A stretch of 43,609 bases of DNA from an uncultured Legionella sp. (GCA_903877115.1 CAIRCS010000158.1:1-43609); one strand, 5' to 3'. Shown: positions 16,215 through 25,598, counted from the stretch's first letter. Numbers and translations: made by a program. Notes: generated from the letters alone by a model not told the origin.

Positions 16215-17149
16215 GCTGTTTTCTCAGTATATTTAGAATAAGATTGTGACAGGCCATTTAGTTCTTGTTGAATCCATAAATCTGTCGCTAGGCTTGTTTT
16301 AGTTTGATTCTTAATCAAATTCTTAAAGTGAGCATATTCTAGGGCCCATGTTGGATCATCTTGCACCAATATCACACTCTGTTCTGGTGGCCTGCCGCTA
16401 GGTAATACTCGTTTTTGATACGTAAATTTGCTTGGTCCCCATTTACACAATGATTCAATATGTGCTGAACCTTTTTCAGCAACGACATTACATACAAAAT
16501 GATTCCGCCAAGACAGTAAACTCATTTCAAATGTTATTTGCGGTTGGGTTTGTGTGTTAATCAGCACTGCATGGTCGGGAGCCTTATTTTCAAAATGGTT
16601 CATCGCCACAATTTGAAAATTTGTAGGTTGCTTTGCAAACCAAAAATGCACTGTATCTAATAAATGCGAACCCAAATCGGGTACCACGCCCAATGCTTGG
16701 TCACGCCAGACAGATTCGCGGACCAATCGAGCCGTCCCATTTCCATAAAACAATTGGCAAGTATAAATCTCCCCCAAATCACCAGAATCAATGAGCTCTT
16801 TCATGCGAATAAAATGCGGCTCAAAGCGATGATTGTACGCCGTATAACAAATGAGATTTTTCCGATAGGCTATGTCTTCTAATTCTAAAATCTGTTCGTC
16901 TGACTCAGTCCATAAAGGCTTTTCTACTAAAACATGCTTACCATTCTCCAACAAATATCGAAGTATTTGGTATTTTGGTTCGTCTGGCAAACAAACCAAC
17001 GCTGCATCAAATTGATCTAAAGGCACATCGAAGATTTGTTTGTAATCTGCCGCAGCATTGACCGGATCCACACTGCATACAAAATCATTCCCAGCATGAA
17101 ACTGGCGCTTTTTACCTTGAACGCCTAAACCGACAACAATGACTTTCAT
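16211..17149 (-). CDS. Gfo/Idh/MocA-family oxidoreductase
   Basis: 312 residues. The N-terminal Rossmann starts VIVVGLGVQGKKRQFHAG, and the family EKP motif is present (HVLVEKPLWTESD). The C-terminal alpha/beta domain includes the substrate-side motif VPDLGSHLLDTVHFWF, with the His expected for many members. Such enzymes oxidise or reduce sugar C-OH/keto groups with NAD(P)(H); in LPS loci they often act on NDP-sugars (for example WlbA on UDP-GlcNAcA). ATGA overlaps join it to the kinase/nucleotidyltransferase gene upstream and the dehydrogenase-like gene downstream. Confidence 0.85.
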   Translation of the reverse strand: MKVIVVGLGVQGKKRQFHAGNDFVCSVDPVNAAADYKQIFDVPLDQFDAALVCLPDEPKYQILRYLLENGKHVLVEKPLWTESDEQILELEDIAYRKNLICYTAYNHRFEPHFIRMKELIDSGDLGEIYTCQLFYGNGTARLVRESVWRDQALGVVPDLGSHLLDTVHFWFAKQPTNFQIVAMNHFENKAPDHAVLINTQTQPQITFEMSLLSWRNHFVCNVVAEKGSAHIESLCKWGPSKFTYQKRVLPSGRPPEQSVILVQDDPTWALEYAHFKNLIKNQTKTSLATDLWIQQELNGLSQSYSKYTEKTA

Positions 17150-18747
17150 ACTTCCACCATACCCTCAAAAAGAGGCATTGACATGGATTGTTCGGTTACA
17201 GATTCAAATAAATATTCGGCTTGAGATACCACCTGCTGAATTTTTTTAATCACATCTTCTGTCGAAATAGGTATGTTACCATCCACTTCACATTCACAAG
17301 CCGCTGCCATGGAACCTAAAATGCTCGCAATAATGGGGGAATAACCTTTCACTAACGCGAGAGTTGAATAAGCCAATAAAGCATCCCCTGAACCAACTGG
17401 ATCAATGACATGATCCGCAAACGTGTCAACAAATACAGAAGAGTTTTTAGGAGCAGTATCACTACTACTACAAGTAATCGAACCTCTTTCACCTAGTTTC
17501 AAGATCAAAGTCTTACATTTGGCCTCATCATATAATCGAGCAGCCAACGGCCGCACACCGGAATCTTGGTCACCTAAAGCAAACCGCGCCTCGCGTTCAT
17601 TCGGCGTAATTAAATCAAATCCTTGAAACTCAGTAATATTTCCCCAACGGCTCGCAACTTGACTATCGGCCACCTTAAAACAGATTTTTGGAATAGCTGC
17701 AATCAACTCATCAATGGTGCGTTTATTGAAAATACCATGTCTAAAATCACTAAAAATCATCGCATCAGCTTCTGTTGAAGCAATTTTATCAACAAATTGC
17801 TCCAAAATAGCATCCGAAATTGATGAGTTATCTAAGGTGTCAATTTTGACCAATCGATAATTGCTCGCCACAATCGCATTTTTAAACGTAGTAGGTCTAT
17901 TTTTATCCACAATTACTTGCACCGTCACACCCGCTGCTTGTAAATCATTCAGCACAAACTCTGCCAGCGGATCTTCTCCAAGCACAGTAGTAAAAACAAC
18001 ATTAGCCCCAGCCGCTTGTAAATGCTTAGCAACAATACCGGCCCCGCCCACATAATTTTCTTGTGACTCTAAACGCACACTCAAAGTCGGCGTTTTTATT
18101 TGCCCACCTATCACATTGGTGTAAGTAATTCCGTCAACAATGGTATCCCCCACCACATGAATGGTTATCGGCTTTTGGGTGTGTAAGCTGGCAATCAAAT
18201 CTTTAATTGAAATATTTTCTGCCTCCATGACCGCAGCTAATTTTTCCAGCCGAATCATGGGCGCTTCCATATTGATAAATTTAGAGGAGGAATACACCAC
18301 ATCGCCTGGCGTAAATAACATTTGTCCGCCATAGCTTTCAATCAGTTCTTCTTCTTCCCGAGTTTTTTTAGGCTTAGCTTTGCCAGAATATTCATATCCT
18401 TTAGCAAAAAAATCAGGCTGTAGTTTTTTTAAATTCTCAAGAGGCGTAATGTTTTGATCAATGATAACGTAATCAACCATTTCAAATGCGGCCAAATTAA
18501 CCGCACGAATGTTTTGGGGAATATGGGGTCTATATTCGCCTTTGGAAATATGATGATCCGCAGTAAGACTCGCTACTAAAATATCCGCTTTGCCTTTAGC
18601 GTATATCAAATGCCGCATATGTCCTGGATGCACCACATCAAATACACCGTGGCACATCACCACTGTTTTGTCGCGTGGGAAAGAACCAACAATTTTAGCT
18701 AACTCTTCAATTGTTTTAATTTTATGCTGATAACGACTTAAAAACAT
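17146..18747 (-). CDS. Nucleotidyltransferase-PfkB kinase fusion (HldE-like, domains in reverse order)
   Basis: 533 residues. Residues about 25-160 form a cytidylyltransferase-like domain with MCHGVFDVVHPGHMRHL (HPGH at 40-43). Residues about 190-510 form a PfkB/ribokinase domain with NYVGGAGIVAKHLQAAGA, LITPNEREAR and the anion-hole/base motif DPVGSGDALLAYS (449-455). E. coli HldE has the same two activities, but with the kinase first. Expected chemistry: phosphorylation of heptose 7-phosphate at C1 and, after phosphatase action, transfer of a nucleotide to heptose 1-phosphate. The GmhA- and GmhB-like genes across the divergent spacer complete that route. ATG 18747 is followed downstream by coupled genes. 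Confidence 0.85.
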   Translation of the reverse strand: MFLSRYQHKIKTIEELAKIVGSFPRDKTVVMCHGVFDVVHPGHMRHLIYAKGKADILVASLTADHHISKGEYRPHIPQNIRAVNLAAFEMVDYVIIDQNITPLENLKKLQPDFFAKGYEYSGKAKPKKTREEEELIESYGGQMLFTPGDVVYSSSKFINMEAPMIRLEKLAAVMEAENISIKDLIASLHTQKPITIHVVGDTIVDGITYTNVIGGQIKTPTLSVRLESQENYVGGAGIVAKHLQAAGANVVFTTVLGEDPLAEFVLNDLQAAGVTVQVIVDKNRPTTFKNAIVASNYRLVKIDTLDNSSISDAILEQFVDKIASTEADAMIFSDFRHGIFNKRTIDELIAAIPKICFKVADSQVASRWGNITEFQGFDLITPNEREARFALGDQDSGVRPLAARLYDEAKCKTLILKLGERGSITCSSSDTAPKNSSVFVDTFADHVIDPVGSGDALLAYSTLALVKGYSPIIASILGSMAAACECEVDGNIPISTEDVIKKIQQVVSQAEYLFESVTEQSMSMPLFEGMVEV

Positions 18748-18784
18748 ATCAGAAACTCCATTTCAATTATGATTAAGTATAACT

Positions 18785-18885
18785 CCTCCGTCTTTGCGAG
18801 CGTAGCGAAGCGAAGCAATCCAGTGGCCTTGCGTGGCATAGCATAATGCCACTGGATTGCTTCGCTACGCTCGCAAAGACGGAGG
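18785..18885. repeat. Interspersed palindromic repeat, complete copy
   Basis: About 101 bp forming a long hairpin. The left arm starts cctccgtctttgcgagcg and the right arm is its reverse complement ending at 18885. The left arm has an extra cgaag unit, giving a bulge of 5 nt. It lies in the 156-bp gap between two minus-strand operon genes, so it would be transcribed as a stable stem-loop. The core (gcaatccagtggc) and outer arms match a class of bacterial interspersed palindromes. A partial copy lies at 23201. Confidence 0.85.
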
Positions 18886-18903
18886 GGTGCGCAAGTCTAC
18901 AAG

Positions 18904-19902
18904 TTAACTTAAATACTCAAACCAACTCCGTGTCGCAGTTTCAATAGAGCTTTTATCCCACAGCGGCGCATCTTGCCAATGATCAATATCATCCAGCATC
19001 ATTTGCACCCCTTCTTTAAACGCTACCTTAGGTTCCCAGCCAAGCTCTTTTCTGATTTTACTAATATCCGCCCAGGTACAATCCGGTTCTCCTGGTCGCT
19101 TTGGGACGTACTCAATATTACTATTTTTACCGTCTAATAAATCAACCAAATGATTCACAGACTGTGGTTGGCCTGCACCAATATTCCAAATTTCACCGAC
19201 CATTGGCGTTTCTGCTGCGGCTAAAAAGGCACGAGCAACGTCTGTGACATATAAAAAATCACGTGTTTGTTTGCCATCGCCTACAACCGTATAGGGTTTG
19301 CCGAGGAGTTTTTGTTTAAAAAACACTCCAAACACCGCCCCATAAGCACCGGTGGTTCGAACACGCGTTCCATAGGCATTAAAAATACGCACCGAATTGA
19401 CCGGCAACTTATAGACTTGATGCCAATGAAAAGCAGCACTCTCTCCTTGATATTTGGACAAGGCATAAGGATATTGAGGTTGTATCGGATGGCTTTCTTG
19501 AGTAGGTGTTGTAGCTAATCCATAACAAGATGATGACGCAGCATATACAAACTTTTTCACGTTTGCAGTCCGTGCAGCCTGCAAAACATGTGCTGTACCA
19601 AGGACATTGGTTTCCATATATTGGATCGGCTGCTCAATAGAGGGCACAATATCTCCAATACCTGCAAAATGAAAAACAAACTGAGCGTCTTTAAATAAAG
19701 GTGAATCAGGCTTGATGTCCAAAATATCCATTTTTTCAAAAAAAAAGTCTGGATTTAGGGTATGGGCTGCTAAGTTTTTGGCGTGACCACCGACTAAATT
19801 GTCGATGACACGCACTTGATAACCTTTATCCAATAATAAATCAACCATATGGCTGCCAATAAATCCTGCGCCTCCGGTAACTACGGCGATTGGTTTAGTC
19901 AT
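18904..19902 (-). CDS. NAD-dependent nucleotide-sugar epimerase (GalE-like SDR)
   Basis: 332 residues. The Rossmann motif is GGAGFIGSHMVDLLL, the active-site serines are in YAASSSCYG, and the catalytic dyad is in PYALSKYQGE. The C-terminal substrate domain contains NAYGTRVRTTGAYGAVFGVF and QTRDFLYVTDVARAFL, standard for UDP-sugar epimerases/dehydratases. It probably epimerises or dehydrates one of the locus's NDP-sugars. The ATG at 19902 shares a base with the stop of the upstream epimerase gene (TAATG), so the two are translationally coupled. Confidence 0.85.
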   Translation of the reverse strand: MTKPIAVVTGGAGFIGSHMVDLLLDKGYQVRVIDNLVGGHAKNLAAHTLNPDFFFEKMDILDIKPDSPLFKDAQFVFHFAGIGDIVPSIEQPIQYMETNVLGTAHVLQAARTANVKKFVYAASSSCYGLATTPTQESHPIQPQYPYALSKYQGESAAFHWHQVYKLPVNSVRIFNAYGTRVRTTGAYGAVFGVFFKQKLLGKPYTVVGDGKQTRDFLYVTDVARAFLAAAETPMVGEIWNIGAGQPQSVNHLVDLLDGKNSNIEYVPKRPGEPDCTWADISKIRKELGWEPKVAFKEGVQMMLDDIDHWQDAPLWDKSSIETATRSWFEYLS

Positions 19903-20903
19903 TAAGCAACCTCCAACGCCTGAATACGTTTGACATTGTAGTATTTATCATCCGTCATGCTATCTGCAATTTTACCATCGCGAAAAGCATGGCATAAATC
20001 ACGTACGGCATCTTCTACCGTCAGTTTCGGCTCAAATCCTAAAATACGTTTGATTTTATCTGAATTGATATGGTAAGAACGATTATCGTTTGATTCAGTT
20101 ACTTCAATTTTCAAAGGCGCTTTTTCCGGAAACTCATCCTCAACCACTCGCTTTACTACCATCGCAATATCTTTGATAGACATATTTTCATAACCAGCAT
20201 TAAATATTTCACCAGCAATTTTTTCTTTAGGAGCCGTCAATAGCAGCGTGTAGAGGTCGCACATATCTTGAATGTGTAAATTGGGTCTTAATTGCTCGCC
20301 ACCAAACACAATAATTTTGTTATTATTGACCGCGTGATTTGTTAGAATATTAACACTTAAATCAAGTCGCAATCTTGGACCATACCCACAGAGTGTCGCT
20401 GGACGAATAGTCACACAAGTGAAATTCTCATCCATATGTTTGAATAGCAACGGTTCGCACATGCCTTTATATTTGTTGTACAGGGTTAAAGGCACCAAAG
20501 GATGATCTTCAGTAACATTCAGCTTATCAGAAACACCATAGACAGAACTCGATGACGCATAAATAAACCTTTTAACACCCGCTTTTTTTGCTGCAATTAC
20601 CATCGGTTCAAATGCATCCAAATTAATGGACGTGCTGAGTGATTCGTCAAGAACAAAACTGGCGTCGTTAGAAATACACGCGAGACTGATCACGGTATCA
20701 ACACCATTCAATGCAGAGCTTAAATGCGCAACATCACGAATATCGCCTTCAATAATGGATAAGTGTGGATGACTCTTAGGCAGAAAATCATCTCCAAAAA
20801 ACAAGGTATCATACACAGTAACTTTATAACCCATTGCCAGAAGCTGTGGCGTTAATAAACTACCGACATACCCAGCACCACCAGTGATAAGAACATGATC
20901 CAT
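19902..20903 (-). CDS. NAD-dependent epimerase/dehydratase (extended SDR)
   Basis: 333 residues and the first gene of the minus-strand operon. The Rossmann motif is GGAGYVGSLLTPQLLAMGY, the serine strand is FIYASSSSVYG and the catalytic dyad is in YNKYKGMCE. The segment VSLACISNDASFVLDESLST and the C-terminal CGYGPRLRLDLSVNILTNHA are seen in O-antigen SDRs often annotated as UDP-glucose 4-epimerase. Substrate unknown. The ATG at 20903 follows an AAGGAAAG ribosome-binding site. Confidence 0.82.
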   Translation of the reverse strand: MDHVLITGGAGYVGSLLTPQLLAMGYKVTVYDTLFFGDDFLPKSHPHLSIIEGDIRDVAHLSSALNGVDTVISLACISNDASFVLDESLSTSINLDAFEPMVIAAKKAGVKRFIYASSSSVYGVSDKLNVTEDHPLVPLTLYNKYKGMCEPLLFKHMDENFTCVTIRPATLCGYGPRLRLDLSVNILTNHAVNNNKIIVFGGEQLRPNLHIQDMCDLYTLLLTAPKEKIAGEIFNAGYENMSIKDIAMVVKRVVEDEFPEKAPLKIEVTESNDNRSYHINSDKIKRILGFEPKLTVEDAVRDLCHAFRDGKIADSMTDDKYYNVKRIQALEVA

Positions 20904-21296
20904 TGTTTCTTTCCTTGTTATTGTTTGAAAACGGCTAATTGCAGAACACGTTTTTCAAGACGCATCCATTCTTGAATTACAGAGAGTTCTATCACGATTT
21001 TAAAAACAATGAAATATTTTTTGAGAAAAAATCTACAGCAAAGTTTTAAACCATCTGTGCGATGGTGTATAAGCCGACTATTCCAATACAAATAACTTCA
21101 TGCTATAAAGTCAAAGATCAAAGCAATGAACTCTGTGTATAAACAAGGTCTACCCGACCTGTAGTTGTACGCAAAATCGCAATGTTTGTTATACCTAACT
21201 AGGAGCTTAGAGCAGTCGCTGTATCGCACTGTGTATGCATCGCATAAACATTGAGTGCTTTAGAACTGCAATCATTTTTGAAAAAGGAATTTACCG
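20904..21296. promoter_or_regulatory. Divergent intergenic region between the two polysaccharide operons
   Basis: 393 bp without a convincing gene. It must hold promoters in both directions, since the minus operon starts at 20903 and the plus operon at 21297, but no textbook -35/-10 pair stands out. An AAAGGAA ribosome-binding site precedes 21297. A small hairpin (AGGTC-5 nt-GACCT, about 21147-21162) is visible. No JUMPstart/ops element was found. Confidence 0.5.
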
Positions 21297-21905
21297 ATGA
21301 GTTACGCACAGCAACATATCAATGAATCAATTCATGTCCTGCAGCAAATCAATATTCCCGATCTAGAAAAAGTAGCTGACCTTTTGGCAAGTATCAAACA
21401 AAAAGAGGGTCGCATCTTTTTTTTAGGAGTAGGTGGTAGCGCAGGAAATTGTTCGCATGCCGTCAATGATTTTCGTAAAATTGTTGGCATAGAAGCTTAT
21501 GCCCCAACTGACAACGTATCAGAACTCACCGCTCGAACCAATGATGAAGGCTGGGAAACCGTATTTGCAGCGTGGTTAAAAACCAGTAAATTAAATTCAA
21601 AAGATCTTCTTTTCGTGCTTTCTGTCGGCGGCGGCAGCCTTGAGAAAAACATCAGTCCTAATCTTGTGCGCGCACTCCAATATGCCAAAACTGTCGGCGC
21701 AAAGATAACCGGCATTGTGGGTCGAGATGGCGGTTATACCGCGCAAGTAGCTGATGCTTGTGTCATTATCCCTACTGTGAATTCAGAAAATATCACGCCA
21801 CACTCTGAAGCATTTCAAGCCGTGATATGGCATTTATTGGTATCGCATCCAAAATTAAAAACCCATAAAACCAAATGGGAATCGGAGATTGCATGTGCTG
21901 TCTGA
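21297..21905 (+). CDS. SIS-domain sugar isomerase (GmhA-like phosphoheptose isomerase)
   Basis: 202 residues, GmhA length. The SIS phosphosugar-binding motif is FFLGVGGSAGNCSHAVNDF. The GmhA-type region NVSELTARTNDEGWETVFAAW follows, and the C-terminal NITPHSEAFQAVIWHLL supplies the catalytic Glu/His pair positions. In place of the usual TSG(N/S)S the second loop is SVGGGSLEKNI. Expected role: isomerising sedoheptulose 7-phosphate (or a related ketose phosphate) to the aldose phosphate in the cytoplasm. It begins the plus-strand operon and overlaps the phosphatase gene downstream. Confidence 0.8.
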   Translation: MSYAQQHINESIHVLQQINIPDLEKVADLLASIKQKEGRIFFLGVGGSAGNCSHAVNDFRKIVGIEAYAPTDNVSELTARTNDEGWETVFAAWLKTSKLNSKDLLFVLSVGGGSLEKNISPNLVRALQYAKTVGAKITGIVGRDGGYTAQVADACVIIPTVNSENITPHSEAFQAVIWHLLVSHPKLKTHKTKWESEIACAV

Positions 21906-22443
21906 ACCAAGCCAACGTCGAGCTGTTTTTTTGGACAGAGATGGTGTAATTAACCACTCTGTTGTACGAAATGGCAAACCTTTTCCGCCAGCAAACCTTG
22001 CTGCCATGGAAATTATTCCCGGTGTCCCTCAAGCAATGGAACTGTTGGCAGATCAAGGTTTTTTGCTAATTGTTATTACCAATCAACCCGATGTTGCGCG
22101 TGGTACCACCTCACGTGAAACCGTTGAGGAAATCAATGACTATTTAAAAAGCTGTTTACCTATTGATGAAATTCGCACTTGTTATCATGATAATCATGAA
22201 GACTGTGATTGTCGAAAACCATCACCGGGAGCATTGCTTTCTGCTGCAAAAGCCCATCATATTAACCTGAAAACTAGTTATATGGTGGGCGACCGCTGGG
22301 GAGATGTTGAAGCCGGAGAGCGCGCAGGCTGTCGAACCATTTTTATAGACTACGGATACGAAGAAAAGCAACCCACCACTATGAATTTTAGAGTACAAAC
22401 ATTAATGGAAGCGGCACATATTATCTTAGGAGAGATCACGTGA
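21895..22443 (+). CDS. gmhB: GmhB-like heptose-1,7-bisphosphate 7-phosphatase (HAD, HisB type)
   Basis: About 182 residues. HAD motif I is AVFLDRDGVIN, motif II is LIVITNQPDVARG, and the lysine/aspartate motifs are in CRKPSPGAL and MVGDRWGDVEAGERAGC. The zinc-binding loop of the HisB/GmhB branch is present as CYHDNHEDCDCRK. The reaction expected is removal of the C7 phosphate from heptose 1,7-bisphosphate. GTG 21895 is the likeliest start because GGAG lies 7 nt upstream; TTG 21889 is also in frame. Both overlap the isomerase gene, and the stop overlaps the transaldolase start. Confidence 0.88.
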   Translation: MLSEPSQRRAVFLDRDGVINHSVVRNGKPFPPANLAAMEIIPGVPQAMELLADQGFLLIVITNQPDVARGTTSRETVEEINDYLKSCLPIDEIRTCYHDNHEDCDCRKPSPGALLSAAKAHHINLKTSYMVGDRWGDVEAGERAGCRTIFIDYGYEEKQPTTMNFRVQTLMEAAHIILGEIT

Positions 22444-23156
22444 AAACAATTGAAGAATTAAGTGTTAAAATTTTTGCAGATGGTGCCGATAAAACCGACA
22501 TGCTTGAGATGTATGCCAAGCCCTTTATCAAAGGCTTGACGACCAATCCAACTTTAATGCGTAAAGCGGGCATTCAGGATTACAAAGCTTTTGCAAAGGA
22601 TATTTTGAGTGAAATTAAGGACAAACCAGTTTCTTTTGAAGTTTTTTCAGATGATTTTCATGAAATGGAACATCAGGCAAACGAAATTGCCAGTTGGGGC
22701 GATAATGTTTACATCAAGCTGCCTGTCTCCAATACCAAACAAAAACCCTGTTATGATTTAATAAAAAAATTGTCTGCACAAGAAATTAAATTAAATGTCA
22801 CTGCTATCATGACGTTGACTCAAGTACGCGATGTCGTCAATGCACTTGATCCTTATGTACCCAGTTATGTATCAGTTTTTGCCGGTCGGATTGCAGATAC
22901 CGGTTACGATCCATTACCTCTGATGAGTGCTGCTATTGAGTTATTAAAAACCGCACCCGCCGCTGAGTTAATTTGGGCCAGTCCTCGAGAACTATTAAAC
23001 ATTTTTCAAGCGGATGCGATTGGCTGTCATATTATTACGGTTACCAATGATATTTTGAAGAAATTATCACTGGTTGGTCGAGATCTTTCTGACTATTCAT
23101 TAGACACCGTTAAAATGTTTTACAATGATGCTTTGGCAGCAGGATTTCAATTGTAA
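22440..23156 (+). CDS. Small transaldolase family protein (TalC/FSA type)
   Basis: 238 residues, the size of the short single-domain transaldolases. Seen are IFADGADKTDMLEMY (acidic residue on strand 1), KGLTTNPTLMRKAG, the Schiff-base lysine in NVYIKLPVS (Lys93), TAIMTLTQV and YVSVFAGRIADTG, all typical. It transfers or adds dihydroxyacetone units. With the split transketolase of the divergent operon it could build sedoheptulose 7-phosphate or another long-chain ketose phosphate for the isomerase two genes upstream. The GTG start at 22440 overlaps the phosphatase stop and follows AGGAGA. Confidence 0.87.
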   Translation: MKTIEELSVKIFADGADKTDMLEMYAKPFIKGLTTNPTLMRKAGIQDYKAFAKDILSEIKDKPVSFEVFSDDFHEMEHQANEIASWGDNVYIKLPVSNTKQKPCYDLIKKLSAQEIKLNVTAIMTLTQVRDVVNALDPYVPSYVSVFAGRIADTGYDPLPLMSAAIELLKTAPAAELIWASPRELLNIFQADAIGCHIITVTNDILKKLSLVGRDLSDYSLDTVKMFYNDALAAGFQL

Positions 23157-23200
23157 CCGCATCCTGAATGGTATGAAGAATATGCGGGTAGAAAGTCTAT

Positions 23201-23216
23201 GCTCGCAAAGACGGCG
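23201..23216. repeat. Fragment of the interspersed palindrome
   Basis: The sequence gctcgcaaagacgg repeats the right-arm end of the 18785-18885 palindrome. It lies in the 123-bp gap between the transaldolase and TviB-like genes; the other arm is missing. Confidence 0.5.
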
Positions 23217-23279
23217 TTTTTTTAAACATATTTCTCTTAGCCTGACTGCGATGAGATGACGACAGAGCAATGAATTGAA

Positions 23280-24566
23280 ATGGACTCTTTATTTAACATC
23301 GATGAACGCAAAGTTGCCATAATAGGCTTGGGATATGTGGGCCTACCTTTGGCAATTGAGTTTGCAAAACATAGACCTGTCATGGCGTTTGATATTGATA
23401 CACAACGCATCAATGCGCTAAAAGAACATCACGATGTAACGATGGAAGTCTCTCAAACAGAGTTGAAAGAAGCCAAACTTCTTTGTTTTACTACCGACCT
23501 CTCTGAACTCGCTTTTTGTGATACTTTTATCGTCACCGTACCCACTCCAATTGATGCTCAAAAGGCTCCTAACTTCAGCTTTTTGATTAACGCTAGTGAA
23601 ATGCTAGGTCCCTTACTCAAACAAAACGACATCGTTATTTACGAATCTACAGTCTATCCTGGTGCCATTGAAGAAATCTGTGTCCCTGTTTTGGTGCAGC
23701 ATTCTGCGCTGCACTATAATCAAGATTTTTTCGTTGGATACAGCCCAGAACGCGTCAATCCTGGAGATAAAACACGTCGCATTTCAACCATTAAAAAAAT
23801 CACTGCAGGCTCTACTCCAGAAGCCGCTACATTAGTTGACACACTCTATCAGCAAATTGTAACCGCTGGCACGCATAAGGTTTCAAGTATTAAAGTAGCT
23901 GAAGCCGCAAAAGTGATAGAAAACACCCAGCGCGATCTGAATATTGCTTTAATCAATGAACTCGCAATGATCTTCAATAAACTAGATATCGATACCGAAG
24001 AAGTACTCCAAGCCGCTGAAACAAAATGGAATTTTTTGTCCTTTCGCCCAGGGTTAGTTGGGGGCCACTGCATTGGGGTTGATCCTTACTATCTGACCCA
24101 AAAAGCCGAATCGGTTGGATATCGCCCTGAGATTATTTTGGCTGGACGTCGTTTAAATGATTCCATGGGTAATTATGTGGTTTCCCAAACAATCAAAATG
24201 ATGCTGAAAAAAAAGATCCCTATTGATGGCGCTCGTGTCTTACTCATGGGAGTAACCTTTAAAGAAAACTGTCCTGATTTACGTAATAGCCAAATAATTA
24301 ATGTCATTTCTGAGCTACAGGAGTATAACGCTACCATTGATGTTTATGACCCTTGGGTTAGTCCTAATGAAGCCTCTGAAAAATATGGCCTATCTGTTCT
24401 GAGTCATCCGACGGCCAATACTTATGATGCCATTATTTTAGCGGTAGCTCATCATCAATTTAAAACCATGGGAGAAACGGTGATTCATTCTTTTGGGAAA
24501 GACAACCATATCCTTTATGATTTAAAATACATCCTTCCAAAACATACCAGTGATCTTCGATTATAA
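23280..24566 (+). CDS. tviB: Nucleotide-sugar 6-dehydrogenase (TviB/WbpA/WbpO type)
   Basis: 428 residues. The N-terminal NAD domain is [18 protein letters not shown], the central domain has [20 protein letters not shown] with the conserved Lys and Asn, and the catalytic loop [15 protein letters not shown] contains the nucleophilic Cys. The C-terminal Rossmann is [18 protein letters not shown]. These are the hallmarks of UDP-HexNAc 6-dehydrogenases, which oxidise C6 to a carboxylate. The intact Cys contrasts with the Asn in the paralogue at 14901-16214. With the epimerase at 24579 it probably makes UDP-GalNAc uronic acid or a close relative. Confidence 0.9.
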   Translation: MDSLFNIDERKVAIIGLGYVGLPLAIEFAKHRPVMAFDIDTQRINALKEHHDVTMEVSQTELKEAKLLCFTTDLSELAFCDTFIVTVPTPIDAQKAPNFSFLINASEMLGPLLKQNDIVIYESTVYPGAIEEICVPVLVQHSALHYNQDFFVGYSPERVNPGDKTRRISTIKKITAGSTPEAATLVDTLYQQIVTAGTHKVSSIKVAEAAKVIENTQRDLNIALINELAMIFNKLDIDTEEVLQAAETKWNFLSFRPGLVGGHCIGVDPYYLTQKAESVGYRPEIILAGRRLNDSMGNYVVSQTIKMMLKKKIPIDGARVLLMGVTFKENCPDLRNSQIINVISELQEYNATIDVYDPWVSPNEASEKYGLSVLSHPTANTYDAIILAVAHHQFKTMGETVIHSFGKDNHILYDLKYILPKHTSDLRL

Positions 24567-24578
24567 GGGTTAAACATT

Positions 24579-25598
24579 TTGAATCAGTTTGAGCGAGTTC
24601 TTACAACATTACGTGCCAACCCCAAACGCTGGCTAATCACAGGAGCAGCAGGGTTTATTGGCTCGAATCTATTAGAGTTTTTATTAGATAATCTGCAAGT
24701 TGTGGTAGGAGTAGATAATTTCTCTACTGGATACCAACACAATTTAGACGAAGTAAAATCCAAAGTAGGCCCTCAAAAATGGGCTAATTTTTCTTTTTTT
24801 GAAGGCGACATCCAATCATTGGATCTCTGTCAATCAGTATGTAAAGACATCGATTATATTTTGCATCATGCAGCATTAGGATCGGTACCTCGCTCCATAA
24901 AAAACCCTATCGCAACCAATGGCAGTAACATTACTGGTTTTTTAAATATGCTGGTTGCAGCACGTGATGCGCAAGTTTCATGCTTTGTTTATGCCGGATC
25001 GAGCTCAACTTATGGGGATGATCCAGCCCTACCAAAAGTTGAAGAAAGAATAGGAAATCCCTTATCACCTTATGCCGTCACTAAATACGTCAACGAACTG
25101 TATGCGAAGGTATTTTTCAATACGTATGGATTAAAAACCATGGGGCTTCGCTATTTTAATGTGTTTGGCCAACGCCAAAACCGTCAAGGCGCGTATGCTG
25201 CCGTAATCCCAACCTGGATTGTCGCTATGATTAAAAATGAGCCAGTTCATATTCATGGCGACGGTCAAACCAGTCGTGATTTTTGTTTTATAGAAAATGT
25301 CATCCAAGCCAACATCTTAGCCGCTACGTCACAAAACCAATATGGAGGCGAAGTATACAATGTTGCATTAAATGACAGCACAAGCCTGAACAAGCTGTTT
25401 ATTTATTTAAAAGACGCGTTTGCTTTGCATGACATTCACTATAACCAAGAGCCCAACCATCTCGATTTTCGTCCTGGCGACATCCAAGACTCTCGTGCTG
25501 ACATTGGCAAAGCACAAGAACATTTAGGCTATGAGCCGCAATACAAAATTAGAGCGGGGATTGAAAAAGCGGTGTCGTGGTATATTGAGAAGGTGTGA
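24579..25598 (+). CDS. tviC: UDP-HexNAc 4-epimerase (TviC/WbpP type)
   Basis: 339 residues. It has the extra N-terminal helix typical of WbpP/TviC before the Rossmann motif [15 protein letters not shown], then [20 protein letters not shown] and the dyad in [11 protein letters not shown]. The C-terminal part has [20 protein letters not shown] and [17 protein letters not shown], strongly characteristic of this group. The start is TTG 24579, 12 bp after the dehydrogenase stop. The enzyme inverts C4 of UDP-GlcNAc or its uronic acid. The gene's stop overlaps the next glycosyltransferase start. Confidence 0.9.
   Translation: MNQFERVLTTLRANPKRWLITGAAGFIGSNLLEFLLDNLQVVVGVDNFSTGYQHNLDEVKSKVGPQKWANFSFFEGDIQSLDLCQSVCKDIDYILHHAALGSVPRSIKNPIATNGSNITGFLNMLVAARDAQVSCFVYAGSSSTYGDDPALPKVEERIGNPLSPYAVTKYVNELYAKVFFNTYGLKTMGLRYFNVFGQRQNRQGAYAAVIPTWIVAMIKNEPVHIHGDGQTSRDFCFIENVIQANILAATSQNQYGGEVYNVALNDSTSLNKLFIYLKDAFALHDIHYNQEPNHLDFRPGDIQDSRADIGKAQEHLGYEPQYKIRAGIEKAVSWYIEKV

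Noticed and set aside
18785..18885. Intrinsic terminator splitting the minus-strand operon
   Set aside because: There is no T-run after the hairpin on the minus strand and the sequence matches an interspersed repeat; attenuation remains possible.
20904..21296. JUMPstart/ops element ahead of the polysaccharide operon
   Set aside because: The ops core GGCGGTAGC was not found in either direction.
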